In this document: positions 1 through 11,150 of the stretch, piece after piece | Position numbering within the stretch: the first letter of the stretch is position 1 | Layout: every line of letters begins with the position of its first letter | Assembly: GCF_035222485.1 (NCBI RefSeq) | Contig: NC_085923.1 | Coordinates: 1,736,001 to 1,800,000 of the forward strand | Reading direction: 5' to 3' | Source: Podospora pseudoanserina | Lineage: Eukaryota > Ascomycota > Sordariomycetes > Sordariales > Podosporaceae | Length of the DNA: 64,000 nt | Made by a program: the position numbers and the translations under genes | Notes under the pieces: generated by a model | The model's database searches: none | What the model was told of the DNA's origin: nothing | Seen by the model: the letters and a program-made list of their open reading frames with translations, nothing else

Positions 1-1126
1 GCTTCCCTCCCAGCCCAAACATCCCCCCCGCATAGCAACCCAAATGCTGAACCTTTGGCGCCGTTTCTACTTCATCCCCGTTCATCCTCGCCTCACCAAC
101 CAACAGTACATCCCTCCTATCCCCTATCTCATCCCTATCCTCCTCCGCGAGCATGGGCCGGAAGAGCAACCAATCCTCCGCCACCCCCATGGCTTCTTTC
201 CACATCCTCTCCAACCTCCCCTCTCTCCCCCTTCCGAGCAAAGCCGCCGTCTTGAGTAGATTACCATAAACGCCCTCCGCCCCCTTCCCCAGGCCAAAAA
301 CCTCATCACCTTCAGTCCCTTTCACAGGCCACAACCCCCTCAACTTCGTCCTCTCCTGCCCCTCCTCCAAAACATCCACCTCCCCACTCACAGTATCACA
401 ATACTTTTTATCACCGATCAGCTGTCCCAACCGTGTAAACTCCAACCAAGCCCCCGTCCTCGTTCCCTCTCGCCCCTTCCCCTTTTCCATCAACAACCCC
501 CCCAACTCCCCCGCCCTTTCCAACAACCCCCACTCCCCAGACAAATCATACCCAGCAACCAACCCCCCCAGATACCTCCCCATATCCACCCCCCCCTTCC
601 CCCCCGCGAAATCAATCTTGCAAACCTCCTCCACAACATCATAAAACTCCTCCCTCAAATCCATGACCCACAACACATCCAAACTATCAACCAACGTCCC
701 CGCCCAGCCCAACGTCGTTTTTCCTCTCCCTGACACAGGAGCGAGTTCGTCTGAGGGATAAGCATGGAGTTTGTAAGCCGTCCATGACTTTAGGAAGGCG
801 GACTTGACGGCGGCGCGGCGGGAGAGAGAGATGTTATTTGGGCGGTAGCCTGGTGGAAAAAAGAATTGGACTGGATGGAGGGGACGTAATGGTTCTTTGA
901 CGGGTTTGGCGGGTGATCGGGAAGGGGGGTCTTGGTGGGAAGGATGTGGTGAGGTTTGGGAGTGTGGTGGTGATGGTGGTGATGGTGGTGATGGTGGTGG
1001 TGGTAAGTCGACGGGAACAGGCCTGTAAAACGATCGTCGCACAGACGGCGGCTTCAACAAGAAGAAAAAGAAGAAAAACACGACAGTGACAAGCAGGAGC
1101 CGGCGCATTCGCCGATCAAGAACCAT
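1..1126 (-). CDS. GH47 class I alpha-1,2-mannosidase, 5' part (3' end outside window)
   Basis: The frame is open from the ATG at 1124-1126 to the left edge, giving about 375 residues without an intron. Residues 10-24 are a hydrophobic, Phe-rich signal anchor after Arg residues, as in a type II membrane protein of the ER or Golgi. A Pro/Ser-rich linker follows at about 40-70. The GH47 catalytic domain starts near residue 85: AVKSAFLKSW, a DELAPVSG block, GWAGTLVDSLDVLWVM, RYLGGLVAGYDLSG and, near the edge, HLGCYAGG. These are signature stretches of class I mannosidases, which trim alpha-1,2-linked mannose from N-glycans. The C-terminal half, with the remaining catalytic acids, lies outside the window, so activity cannot be judged. 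Whether it acts in the ER, the Golgi or glycoprotein quality control is also undecided. The family call is secure. Confidence 0.88.
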   Translation of the reverse strand, partial: MVLDRRMRRLLLVTVVFFFFFFLLKPPSVRRSFYRPVPVDLPPPPSPPSPPSPPHSQTSPHPSHQDPPSRSPAKPVKEPLRPLHPVQFFFPPGYRPNNISLSRRAAVKSAFLKSWTAYKLHAYPSDELAPVSGRGKTTLGWAGTLVDSLDVLWVMDLREEFYDVVEEVCKIDFAGGKGGVDMGRYLGGLVAGYDLSGEWGLLERAGELGGLLMEKGKGREGTRTGAWLEFTRLGQLIGDKKYCDTVSGEVDVLEEGQERTKLRGLWPVKGTEGDEVFGLGKGAEGVYGNLLKTAALLGRGREGRLERMWKEAMGVAEDWLLFRPMLAEEDRDEIGDRRDVLLVGEARMNGDEVETAPKVQHLGCYAGGMFGLGGK

Positions 1127-2040
1127 CTTCGCGGATGGGGGGGGCTGTCTGCGGACCGGCGTCCGGTGAGGTGCGGGGAATTGCCCACTGTCTGTTTGTC
1201 TGTCCGTTGTCAAAAGATATCGACAAAACAACAGCAGTGTCAACACCCTACCTACCATGTGAACTCAATCGCGCAGAGCGAACATCACGATCGACACAAT
1301 TGACAACCGACGAGGCATGGCTGAAGAAAAAACATCAACAAAGTAAAATGGGAGTTGAAAACCGCCCGTGTTTGCCTGTCCCTCCCCGTCCTCCCGTCCG
1401 GAGAACATTTGGTAAGACGAGTACCACTCCACCAACAGCAGGCATTGGCGGGTATAGCGGCATAAAAGAAAGTCTTGGGGAGGGTGCATCCCAGCGTTGT
1501 ATCGCATGATAGGGACACAACACCCTAGCCCAAGCATCAGACGAACTTCCTCGACCAAAACCATCTGGGTGCTTGAGCACTGCTGATGGAGGACATCAGC
1601 AAACCAAGCCGTTACACACACATGACGCGCTTAAAGATATCTGACCAAAAGGCCCCAAGTGCTCGCCCCGAGGGCACTTAATTTACGTCGTGCTCACAAA
1701 GGTGTAGGAGAGGAGGTCTTGGCAGGGGAACTTGACCGGGTGATAATGACAACCAATCTAATAATGGACCAACAGGTCACAAAGAAACGAGAGAAGAGTA
1801 TTTCTTTAAACATTCAAATAAATATTTCACCCGCTACATCCCAAACAGCGCTCTTCAATAGCAAGCAGCAGGGGGTATCATCTATACATCATCATGATCC
1901 ATGTCCATTCCATGATACACAAAAAAAAAAAAAAAAAACAACCACATCATTAAAAACCAAATTCCAAAATAAAAAAACTTTCCAAGTAACTTATGACAAA
2001 CTACACAATCCCATTCCCCATCCAGGTTGAAAGAAACCAT
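1127..2040. other. Intergenic region between GH47 gene and transporter
   Basis: No convincing gene is seen. The short open frames here lack family features and codon bias. The stretch holds the promoter of the GH47 gene at its left end and the 3' region of the transporter at its right end. An 18-base poly-A tract lies at about 1921-1938. Confidence 0.5.
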
Positions 2041-3636
2041 CTAAGGCTTCCACCGGAAAGCAGGGTGCTTCCAATCCAAATCCTGCACCTCCTCCCTGCT
2101 CATCCCCGCCAGCTCCTCCTCCACGCTCAACGTCTCCCTCCTCTTATTATCCTTCTTCATCCAGAACAGCATCGCAGTAGCAACAATCAAGATGGTCGAA
2201 ATGGCCGCCAGGTTCAGGCCGTTACCGATAGGATAGTTCGGCCCATCAGTAGGCAGAAAAGACCAAGTGCTCACCAACCCACCAATGTTTCCGCACATGA
2301 CGTTCATGCCGATGGCGCTGCTGCGAGCCGTGTCCGAAACAACGTTGGCGCTGACCTGCGAGTTGGTCATGGGGCCAAGCGCAAAGATGGACGACGAGAG
2401 CAAAAAGATGGCGGCATAGCGGGCCTCGGTGTTGGTGGTGGCAAGGAAGATGATGAAGCCGACAATGACGAGGGGTGTGCAAGACATGATGATGATCTGG
2501 CGACGGTCCATCTTCCAGCTGATGGCGGGCAGAAGGAGAGTGAAGAATCCACCGACGACATACGGGGGCACAGTCAGGAGCTGGGTCATGACGGTGGACT
2601 TGCCGGGGTAGATGGAGCGGACGATGGTGGGGGCGAAGAAGCTGACGCCCTGGACGGTGATGTTGTTGAGCAAGAAAATGAACGAGGTGCTGAGCGTCAC
2701 AGGGTTGAGGATGCCGCGCATGAGCTTCTTGACGTCCATCTTGTCGAGGACCTCGGTGGTGCCGACGCGCTCAGACTTGATGCGGAGAATGGCAAGGTCC
2801 TTCTCCGCCTGGGTGAGCCAGCGAGCCGTCTCGGGACGGTCAGTGAGGGTGATGTAGGAAATGAGAGCAAGAACGCAGGTGATGACGCCCTCAATGGCGA
2901 AAATCATGCGCCAAGAGGTCAGGCTGCCAAAGCTCTCGAGCTGGAGGATGCCGGAGGCGAGGAGACCACCGAAGGCACCGGCCATGGGAGCCATGACGAT
3001 GTAGAGACCGAGACGGAAGGTGAGCTCGGAACGGCGGTACCATCTCGAGAGATAGTAGGCGATGCCGGGAAGCATACCAGCCTCGAAAGCACCGAGGAGG
3101 AAGCGAACAGCGGCGGCCTGGGCGAAGTTGTTGACGAAAGCCATGGCGATGGAAAGACCACCGAAGCCGAGGGAGATGGTGGGGATGAACCAGCCGGGGC
3201 CAAAGTACTTGCAGCCGATGTTGGATGGGATCTCGAAAACAATGTAGGAGATGTAGAAGACGGAGAGAAGACCGTTGTAGTCGTAGCCGGTAAGATTGAG
3301 ATCCTTCTCGAAACCAGCAATCCTGGCGTTGCCGATGTTTGCTCTGTCAATGAAGCAGAACAGGTAGAGCAAGGCAACAGTGGGAACGATCATGAGATCC
3401 AACTTCCACCGAAGCCTGCGCTCAGCCTCAGGATCGATGTGAATGAGGGCGTTGCCATATCTGTCACGCTGGGTTAGCACGGTGCTGGCTCTATCCATGG
3501 TGCAATGCAATGTGGAAAAAACATACTCGTCTGTGGCAGCGGCGTGGTTCTCTCCGTGACCCTCGGCGTGGTGGGCGACGGCCTTCTCGTCCGAAGACGA
3601 GCTGGCCTCGGGGGTAATAGCTCTCTTTTCACCCAT
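2041..3636 (-). CDS. Major facilitator superfamily transporter, Dal5/Tna1-type anion:cation symporter
   Basis: Exons are 3527-3636 and 2041-3460, giving 509 residues. The intron at 3461-3526 is 66 nt, starts GTATGT, has a GCTAAC branch site and ends GACAG. Splicing joins ATDE to YGNALIHIDPEAERR, the usual N-terminus of this family. The intron has no in-frame stop, so an unspliced reading also stays open. The protein has about 12 membrane segments, the family block PTVALLYLFCFIDRANIGNA in segment 1, and R-x-x-x-G-xx-EAGMLPG in segment 4. Relatives carry allantoate, nicotinate, pantothenate, biotin precursors or other organic anions with protons at the plasma membrane. The substrate cannot be read from the sequence. 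The ATG at 3634-3636 is the first in frame. Confidence 0.9.
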   Translation of the reverse strand: MGEKRAITPEASSSSDEKAVAHHAEGHGENHAAATDEYVFSTLHCTMDRASTVLTQRDRYGNALIHIDPEAERRLRWKLDLMIVPTVALLYLFCFIDRANIGNARIAGFEKDLNLTGYDYNGLLSVFYISYIVFEIPSNIGCKYFGPGWFIPTISLGFGGLSIAMAFVNNFAQAAAVRFLLGAFEAGMLPGIAYYLSRWYRRSELTFRLGLYIVMAPMAGAFGGLLASGILQLESFGSLTSWRMIFAIEGVITCVLALISYITLTDRPETARWLTQAEKDLAILRIKSERVGTTEVLDKMDVKKLMRGILNPVTLSTSFIFLLNNITVQGVSFFAPTIVRSIYPGKSTVMTQLLTVPPYVVGGFFTLLLPAISWKMDRRQIIIMSCTPLVIVGFIIFLATTNTEARYAAIFLLSSSIFALGPMTNSQVSANVVSDTARSSAIGMNVMCGNIGGLVSTWSFLPTDGPNYPIGNGLNLAAISTILIVATAMLFWMKKDNKRRETLSVEEELAGMSREEVQDLDWKHPAFRWKP

Positions 3637-5878
3637 GGTTGCTGTTTGAGGGGGGGGGCGATCGAGTCAAGTCCGTTGGAAGTGGGCAAGAGGGGATGGG
3701 GAGGAGGTCCTCTAACAGAACGGCAGGAAGGGGGACGAAGAGCTGCTCTTTATCCAAAAGTCTCTGGCCCATGTCAAGGTAGGAGTGGATGACGTTTTGC
3801 CATGTGGGATTTTCCACCCGTGGGGATGGATGTCTTCACGATGCGGTGACCCCGTTGGCCCCGTACACTATCCGACGGGTGGAGATGTCACAGATCCAAG
3901 ACATTTCTGGGGAACTTGGGGCCCTACACGACAAGCCAAGGTAGCCTCGACGGCTTCCAAGACGATCCGGTGGGAGCCGCACGCAAACTTTAAGTGAACG
4001 GCAATGAAAGTCGGCAATCCCCAACTCCTCCAACTGAGTGTTCTGGTGCGGTGAGTGGCCAGCAACTGCCTATCGATGCGGGGGACCAGATCCGGACTGT
4101 GGGAGGCCAGGCCGGGGTTTGGTTGGGGGCATTACCGCGGATGGCCAACTGGTTCCACCGCCGGTGTGCTGCTGGATCTGGGGAACTAGTGCAGTCCGAA
4201 GGATGCACGCTGGCCGGTCTTGTTGCTGTTTTGCGATTAGCATGTTTCTGCATTTGCTGAAGCTGAAGTTGCCCACCACTGCCAACGCGCCCAACCGTGG
4301 CCGGGCTGTCCTTGCCTCACTACCAACTTCCCCAGAGACGACATGGATCATGGAACTTCGAAATGCGGAGGAGGTGGAGAGTCACCCCGCGGGGTTGAAG
4401 AACCATCCACGCCATCTCCACCAGACTCCAACTACCCCAACTTTTGATGGTCCACTTTACTTTTTCACCATTGACACCATTGGTGTCTTTGTGACAGCTG
4501 CTCCATGCTGATATCCATAAAGAGTGGCATCCAACTCACTGCCGATCAACTTATGGAGACTCTTCTCATTGTAGTCAAAGCTGCGTCAGCGCCAAAGCCA
4601 GCATCAAACCCCCGCATCCCAAATGGATAAGTCTTTGTCCCCCGTTAGCCTCCTCTGGGCATCTACAATTTCCAGATTTTCACTGGTCAAACTTCTGGCT
4701 GTTGGGTAATTATCGCCAAGTTGGACCAGTCCGACGCCGGCCTGGGTTGGTGGGGACTTTTGCCGCCCGGTGCCGCCTCTCCCCTATTTGCGCCTGGAAT
4801 TTTTAGTATTGGCAAGTCTCTCACGATGTTCTATGACTCTTGGACAACGTCACCCAAACCCACCGCCTTCCTTGTGAAACGAAGAGCAGGTGGAAGAACC
4901 AGTACACCGCTCATGATAGAGACTTGCAACGCAATATCAACGCCTGAATCATGCTGAGCACCTAGGTAGGGTGGTAGATCTCAAGCATCTAGAAATCACT
5001 TATTGAAATCTCAGAAAGCTTGTTACATAGTTCAAAGGCCTGTTCATCTATGAACACGTGGAAGGCCTTGATCATCTCAGGCAACGCAACATTACCATCT
5101 TTTTTTTCTTTTTGTTTTTTTTGGTTTTTTTGGTTTTTTTCCTTTTTTTTGCTTAGGGTCTGTTGGTCAGCCCTTACCGCAAACATGTCTCCACCGTCCC
5201 TACATTAGCTTGACATATGCAAACTCGTCTGAATAGCTCTTCCAGGAGGTGGGCTCGGGAATCGGCCCGAGGCAAAAAGGCAGCTCTCAACACATTGCCA
5301 GAATTCAGCCTGGAGTTCCCCTCTGACCGAGCAAACAATTTTCACCTTCCAGATATCCGGAGACATAGCAGAGAAAACAAATTCTTTGAGTCATAAACAT
5401 TCATTTTCAACACCTGACTCGTGGGAATGGCTTGAATTCCGCTGAATTGATTTATCTCTCGGAGATGCCTCGGCTCTCTTGTCTAGACCCTGGTAGTACT
5501 GCGTGACTGCGTGACTGCCTGGCCTGTGATGTCGAGCATATGCAAAACAGGCAGCTCGTTGTTGATGGTGACAGGATGGGCTATATGTACTGCGTGGCGT
5601 CGTAGCTCCAACCGTTTGACATATGCAGCCCTCCCAGCATCACGACCCTTGAAAAGCCACCTAAAACCTCTTGGAAAGGTCCCAATCATCACTTATTGGT
5701 TGCCCTACCAGCTTGACAGTTCGGGGTCGTACGATCACCCCCGCATAGAATTATTTGGGGAAAGGAAGCTGGTGTCGAAGGGCAGGGGGCGACCCACAAA
5801 TTGTGAGGGTTGGTGAAGGTGAAACTGAACCGGACATCTCTGAAAAATGGAACAAACAAGATTGAACAAATCTTGTCT
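3637..5878. other. Gene-free region upstream of the transporter
   Basis: No recognisable gene is seen; open frames of 60-160 codons here show no family match and overlap one another. The left end must carry the transporter promoter. A T-rich low-complexity tract with interspersed GG occupies about 5101-5150. Confidence 0.45.
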
Positions 5879-7453
5879 CTATGCATTCTTTTCTCCTTGT
5901 CGGTTGCCCTCCCCTTTTCTAACCCGGTCGACCGGTGTTAGCCGGCTTGGGCTGTTGGGATCATTCAGTCCCAGCACGAAACTCTCCTGGCTATCCCCCC
6001 ACCTCCCACTATAACGCCTCCCACCACACCTCCTCTTCTTCTCAGGCGTCGTCTGCTCCCCAGCTGCGGGTGGCTGACCTCGATCAAACCCAACACTATA
6101 CTGATCACAACACCCCTCCAACCCAACCTCACTCATCCTCGTCGTCGTCGGCGTCTCCATGTCATCGCACGTCGTAAAATCCTCCCTCAATAACAACCCC
6201 CTCCCCTCCCTCCGACCTTCCACCCCCTTCCCTCTCGACCTCGGCGGCCCCAGCCCACTGATGAAGCTCCTCAAGCTCAAAGTGGTCGTATGCGGCGTCC
6301 TATGATTCGAAATCAACAACGCCGGCGGCTCCCTCACCTCCCCATTCTCGCCCGCAAAATACAACTCGGTGACGCTCTTCCCCCCTTCCCCATCGACGAC
6401 CCTCATCGTTCCCAAGTCCAAGCTCCCCCCCTCGGTGTCGCTGGTGTCTGTATCCCCCCTCCCCCCGCCTCCCAAAAACCCAGGCCAGACCCTCCTCATC
6501 AACACCCCCACCCCAGGCGCACAGGCACAAATAACCGCCACATCCAACTCCAGCACCGTCATGACAAAAAACGCGAGCGTGTTCGCCACCTCGACACCTT
6601 CATCCTCGTCGTCGTCGTCGCCGCCGGAGTGATGGGTGTGGATGTAGCCGCCGGCTTTGAGACTGAGTTGCAGTCTTGTCAGGCTAGCCACAGCGACGAA
6701 GACGCCTAGGCTGAGAACCACGCCGAGAATGGCCCGCTCTCGGGGGGGGATTTGAAGACGGACGATAACGGGAATGATAAGCATGATGAGCCAGACGTCG
6801 GTGGCGGTGTGTAAACTCGTGCTGGCGATGAGCAGGGGTTTGAAGTCGAAACAATGCGGGACGGCGGTGGGGGAGTTGAAAAACAGGCCGGGAAGGGGGT
6901 GGCATTGGAAGATTGTGATGAATAATAGTGGGATGCCATAGCACATCACAGCGATGATGGTCAGAACGGTGAGGAGTCGCAACCGGCGGGTGGAGGCGCA
7001 GGAGGAGAAGATCCTGAGGTAAAAGGACAGAATCGAGAGTTTGGTCAGGCAGAGGGAGAGTTGATAGAAGATGAGGGCGAGGTAGGTTCGTAGCGTATAA
7101 TGGCGGTCGTGATGGGTGGTGGGGAAGGAGGTGGTTGTTGTGGTGATGGTGTAGGTTGCGCAGACTGCTGTTGAGAAGAGGAAGGACGACAGGATGAGCG
7201 TGTCTTCCCACCAGAACCATTTTTTGAGGAGGAACAACCGGGAGAAGAGCCGGGAGAGGAGGAAGAGGGTGCCGATTATGTGGGGGGTTAGGATGCCGAA
7301 GAGGATGCCGGGGATGATGTTTTGGGGGGGAGAAGGTGAAGATGCATCGTCGGTTGTGGATGGGGGTGTGATGTTGCTAGAGGGCTGGAGTAAGGGGAAG
7401 GTGAGGTTGAATTTGGTGTGGCCTGGTTCGGTTAGGCCTATTTGTGCGGCCAT
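5879..7453 (-). CDS. Integral membrane protein with fungal rhodopsin-like (PTH11-related) seven-helix domain
   Basis: This is a single-exon gene of 524 residues; the ATG is at 7451-7453. The N-terminal half has seven hydrophobic segments. Diagnostic pieces are LFSRLFLLKKWFWWEDTLIL (the R-x-W-WED/DD loop), YQLSLCLTKLSILSFYLRIF, the FKPLLIASTSLHTATDVWLI block and LGVFVAVASLTRL. This is the fungal rhodopsin-domain family, which includes PTH11-like receptors of plant-associated fungi. No CFEM domain is present. The C-terminal 200 residues are a low-complexity cytoplasmic tail with Gly, Ser and basic runs. A sensory role at the plasma membrane is inferred from the family only. The ligand is unknown. 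Confidence 0.8.
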   Translation of the reverse strand: MAAQIGLTEPGHTKFNLTFPLLQPSSNITPPSTTDDASSPSPPQNIIPGILFGILTPHIIGTLFLLSRLFSRLFLLKKWFWWEDTLILSSFLFSTAVCATYTITTTTTSFPTTHHDRHYTLRTYLALIFYQLSLCLTKLSILSFYLRIFSSCASTRRLRLLTVLTIIAVMCYGIPLLFITIFQCHPLPGLFFNSPTAVPHCFDFKPLLIASTSLHTATDVWLIMLIIPVIVRLQIPPRERAILGVVLSLGVFVAVASLTRLQLSLKAGGYIHTHHSGGDDDDEDEGVEVANTLAFFVMTVLELDVAVICACAPGVGVLMRRVWPGFLGGGGRGDTDTSDTEGGSLDLGTMRVVDGEGGKSVTELYFAGENGEVREPPALLISNHRTPHTTTLSLRSFISGLGPPRSRGKGVEGRREGRGLLLREDFTTCDDMETPTTTRMSEVGLEGCCDQYSVGFDRGQPPAAGEQTTPEKKRRCGGRRYSGRWGDSQESFVLGLNDPNSPSRLTPVDRVRKGEGNRQGEKNA

Positions 7454-8754
7454 GATGGCGGCGGTGGTGAGTGTTTAGTGTTCTAGAGTTAGTGTCATGA
7501 GTGGCTGGCGGACATCATCGGTTCGGCCTTGCTGTGATCTGTGATCTCTCAATGTGCGTTCCTTTTTAAATCCTCTCTCACTGTTCACAATTCGCATCCA
7601 TCCCTTCTGTCGCACAAAAAAACACAAAAAGGAACAAACAGCAACCAAGCAATAACCAAATCGAGGGCAACGGTGTCATATAGCAACACCCGTCCGCATC
7701 CCTAGATCTGCACCGTCCGATCCCCTCAACCACCACCACCCTCCTCGCTCCCTCGCATTGTACATACGAGACATACATGACCGACCACCAAGCGACAGAG
7801 AGATCCGGTACACCACCCACACGGACTCACCACCCAGACAGTCCGGCCCAGCCCCAAACCAAGCCTCTCCCGTCTTCGTTGCACTGGATCACGGAAGAAG
7901 AACAAAACCTATATCAGGAATCTGCCATGCACCCTAACCCGACGGCAGCATGCACCCTCTCCGTTCTCCCCTAACTCCAAATTCCCCTCCCCATTGGCTG
8001 ACTGCAAACAGTGCAACTCGGCAATCATGAACGGCAGAATTGACCTGCATATGCAAGAGCGCAGACAAAACTGCGGGGGTGGAGGCAGATCCCACCTCGT
8101 CCGTTCACTCTCTCCCTGTTCTGGTCATCAATCAAGAGAATAAAGCCATGTCCCGTTACTGCCGTCGAGCTGTCGATATTAACAGGCGGGAAAGGCGGCC
8201 ACGGGCCAATTTCGCCATGGTGTGTGCTGAAGCACGCAAGGCCAGATGGTCAATTGCCGGATGCTCGCAGACGGTTGCTTTGACATGGCCGGCCGTGCCT
8301 TGGTTGTACTAGGAAACACCAACTTTTTGTCTCCAATCCGTTGTCTATCAAATGCCAGAAACAAAAATGTCTATTTTATGAGAGAAGCCAAAAGTTAGGA
8401 AAAAGAAGAGATGCATGGATCTATTACCTGACCAACACACACCTCAGCACAGTTCTTCATGAAACTTGGCCATCTCCAACACCACCCCACCGGAACTCGA
8501 CAATCTGTTGTCCTTCGGCAGACCAAACGGCATAGGTCAACTGCTCGGCCTGGCTCCCTCGAGAACCCACGCGCGGGCCTCTCCCCGCTAAATGCAACCC
8601 TCACGCAGCAGTGCGTTTGTGGAGGAAGACAACTACCGATCTGTCAACCCGTCTTTGACATCTCCAACCGTTCATCAAGGCACGACGACCTTGTGATATC
8701 GTCATACCCTCCCCCCATCTCCCCATCAACCCTCACCCGCCACCCGCCCCAGCC
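7454..8754. other. Intergenic region, promoter side of the rhodopsin-like gene
   Basis: No gene is recognised. The stretch lies between the start of the rhodopsin-like gene and the 3' end of the biotin-protein ligase gene. Small open frames overlap on both strands without family features. Confidence 0.45.
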
Positions 8755-10945
8755 TCAAATCTTCCTCTTCACCAACCCCCTCCAAAAGTCAAAACTGTTC
8801 TCATCACTCTGCAGCGCCCAAACCCTCCCCGTCCCCCTCAACGCCCCGTTGATCCCCCCCTCCGTCACCTCCTCCGCCTTCAACATCCCCCAATCCCTTG
8901 TGATGCCCACCACCCTCGCCCTCACCCCCCCTTCCGCCTCCAGAGTCACAACCTGGTTGCTATGCAGCCAATACCGGTAATACTTCTCCTCCAACTCCTT
9001 GCTAAAACCCCCTTTCACAAACTCCCCATACAACACCTCCAACCTTGCCAACAGTCTGGCGAGCAACCTCTCTATTTTGAACGGTTGAAGGCTGTCTTTG
9101 TTCGACATGAGCGGGATAACCGCATCAAGCGAGGTAGTTGGTCTCGCATTATTCGTGTTAATTCCTATCCCCAGAACAACCTGGTAGTTCCCTGCCGTGT
9201 AACTGCAATTTGCCAAAATTCCAGCAACTTTGACATACGTGACAGAGTCAGGGTTGTTAGGATCGCGTACGTAGACGTCATTGGGCCATTTCACTTTGAC
9301 AGGGAAATCCTCGTAGCCCACGTCGTACGTTTTGATCGCTTCCACGATGGCGATGGCGGCGAGGTATTGGATAAAGACTATTGGTCTGGTACTGGTGAGG
9401 TGAGCAGGGTGGTTGATGACTGTCGACATGATCAACGACCCCGGAGGGGCAACCCAAACATTTGACCCGCGCCCTCGGCCAGCGACTTGGGTTGTTGCTG
9501 CGAGGGTGAAACCCGTGGAGAGGTGGGAGAGGAGCTTGTGGTTTTTCTCGAGGAGGGTGTTTGTGCTTGTCACTACCTCGCCGTACATGAGCACATCGCC
9601 CCATTCCTCCGCCCCGGGGTTTTGCTCGCGGGATTGGCGAAGACTGGAGTAGTAAACCGCGTGGTTGAAGTAAGGCGTCTCCTTGGGTTCCGGCCAGGCT
9701 GTTTCATGGGATACTATGCGCTTGGGGATATGGCTGTAGTTTGTTGTTGGGTCTGGGGAGCCCCGGCTGGGGCTTATTCTTGGTCTTTCCAGCTCACTCT
9801 GGAGGGCTCGGCTGAGGGATGTCAGGTCCCAGCGGGATTCTGGCTTTTCGAGGTGGAAGAGGTCGTTCTCGCCTTTGATGTACTCGTCGCCGTCTTCTTT
9901 TGTGATGATGTCGTCGAGCGAATGGAGGAGCTCCCCTACTTCGTTGTGATGGATGGAGGACACGTGAAGTTTGGAAAGACTGGGAACGGCTGTCCCTCGG
10001 CTTACTTCCAGTCCTAGTTTGGTTAGACAGGCCTTGAGGAACGTTGTCCTAGATGGTTCGTCTGCAGCGAGCTCCTCAATGAGCTTCTCATACTCGGGCA
10101 GGTCGGAGTGTCTGCCGAGATTGACGGCGTCGAACCTGGCACATATCAGTCCATCATCCTAGAGACAAAAAAAAAAAATAGCACTCACTCAGGATGAGGC
10201 CCAGTCAAAATCGCCGCTCCCTCCCCAACCTTGCAGTACACCATTGCAGCCTTTACCTCCCCCGATTCCACATCCAAATCCCCCTCATACTCAGCCAAAA
10301 TATCAACCTCGGCCCCCTCACCCGCAAGCTTCTCAGCATCAACAAAAACACCACCACCATTATAGTAGCATTTAAACACCTCCGGAAGCTCCCCATCCCC
10401 ATCAAATCCCTCCTTCCTCACCCTCACATCAGCAGCTCTTGCCCCACGCTCACTATGATACTCAAACCCCTTGAACGCACCACCCCTACAAATCCCAGGA
10501 TAAAAACCCAACTCCCTGCTCCCCACAACCTCCATTGACGCATTCCCAACCTCAAACTCACACCTCTGACTTCCATAGTAGCCACCTGCACAAAAGCCCA
10601 AATACGCCCCCCCGCGACGGACATACTGAGCGATATTGCGGTTTCCGGGGCCGTTGAGAACACGGCAGTACCCTAGATCAGCACCGCCAGGGAAAACAAG
10701 CAGAGCGCAGGTAGGTGCCCATGGCTCCTTGAGAATGGCAGTTTCTGTGATGGGGATCACGGCGTAGTTGGGGGAGAGCAGCCGGCGGAGGGAGTAGATG
10801 CAGTGGCGGACTGACTCGAGGGTTGAGCCCGTGCCTTTGGAGATGTAGACATTGTTAGTTGGAGGTTGTTATTCTAAAGGGACGATTAAAAATCCGCACC
10901 TGTGTAGACCAAGACATTGAGCTTGTTGAGCTTTCGTGAAGTCAT
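8755..10945 (-). CDS. bpl1: Biotin-protein ligase (holocarboxylase synthetase)
   Basis: Exons are 10900-10945, 10189-10834 and 8755-10135, giving 690 residues. Introns are 65 nt (GTGCGG..AAAG, with a CTAAC branch site) and 53 nt (GTGAGT..CCAG). The N-terminal 250 residues form the glutamine-amidotransferase-like domain of eukaryotic ligases: LVFPGGADLGYCR, YVRRGGAYLGFCAGGYYG and the closing TGPHPEFDAVNL. The catalytic domain has the biotinyl-AMP loop GRGRGS at about 450-455, KWPND at about 513-517 and AGILANC after it. The C-terminal cap domain carries the RARVVGITRDWGML strand. The enzyme attaches biotin to acetyl-CoA and pyruvate carboxylases. It is divergent from COA4, with 205 bp between start codons. 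Both splice junctions restore family sequence, so the model is firm. Confidence 0.93.
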
Positions 10946-11150
10946 TTCAGCTGTTGTGAGTGTGTTGTTGCTGCTGCTGCAGGGGTGTGACTCGGCGGCA
11001 GCTCGGGACTGGAGCAAAAAATAACGTCAAAGGTAGTGGCGGATATGTGTCCAAGCCTTTTTACTCTGTCAAATAGTCTGAAATAATAAACAAAAAAAAC
11101 AAAATATTTTTGTTGGTGCAACACAGGCTCGGCCGATCCGAAAAGATACA
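10946..11150. promoter_or_regulatory. Shared promoter between biotin-protein ligase and COA4
   Basis: The start codons of two divergently transcribed genes are only 205 bp apart. Any core promoters for both must lie within or overlap this stretch. I see no obvious TATA box on either side. Confidence 0.5.

Noticed and set aside
1993-3477. 494-codon open frame antisense to the transporter
   Set aside because: It exactly overlaps the conserved sense exon; its composition is that of a shadow frame and it has no family features.
4038-4511. 157-codon open frame upstream of the transporter
   Set aside because: It overlaps frames on both strands, lacks family features and has no clear splice or leader context.
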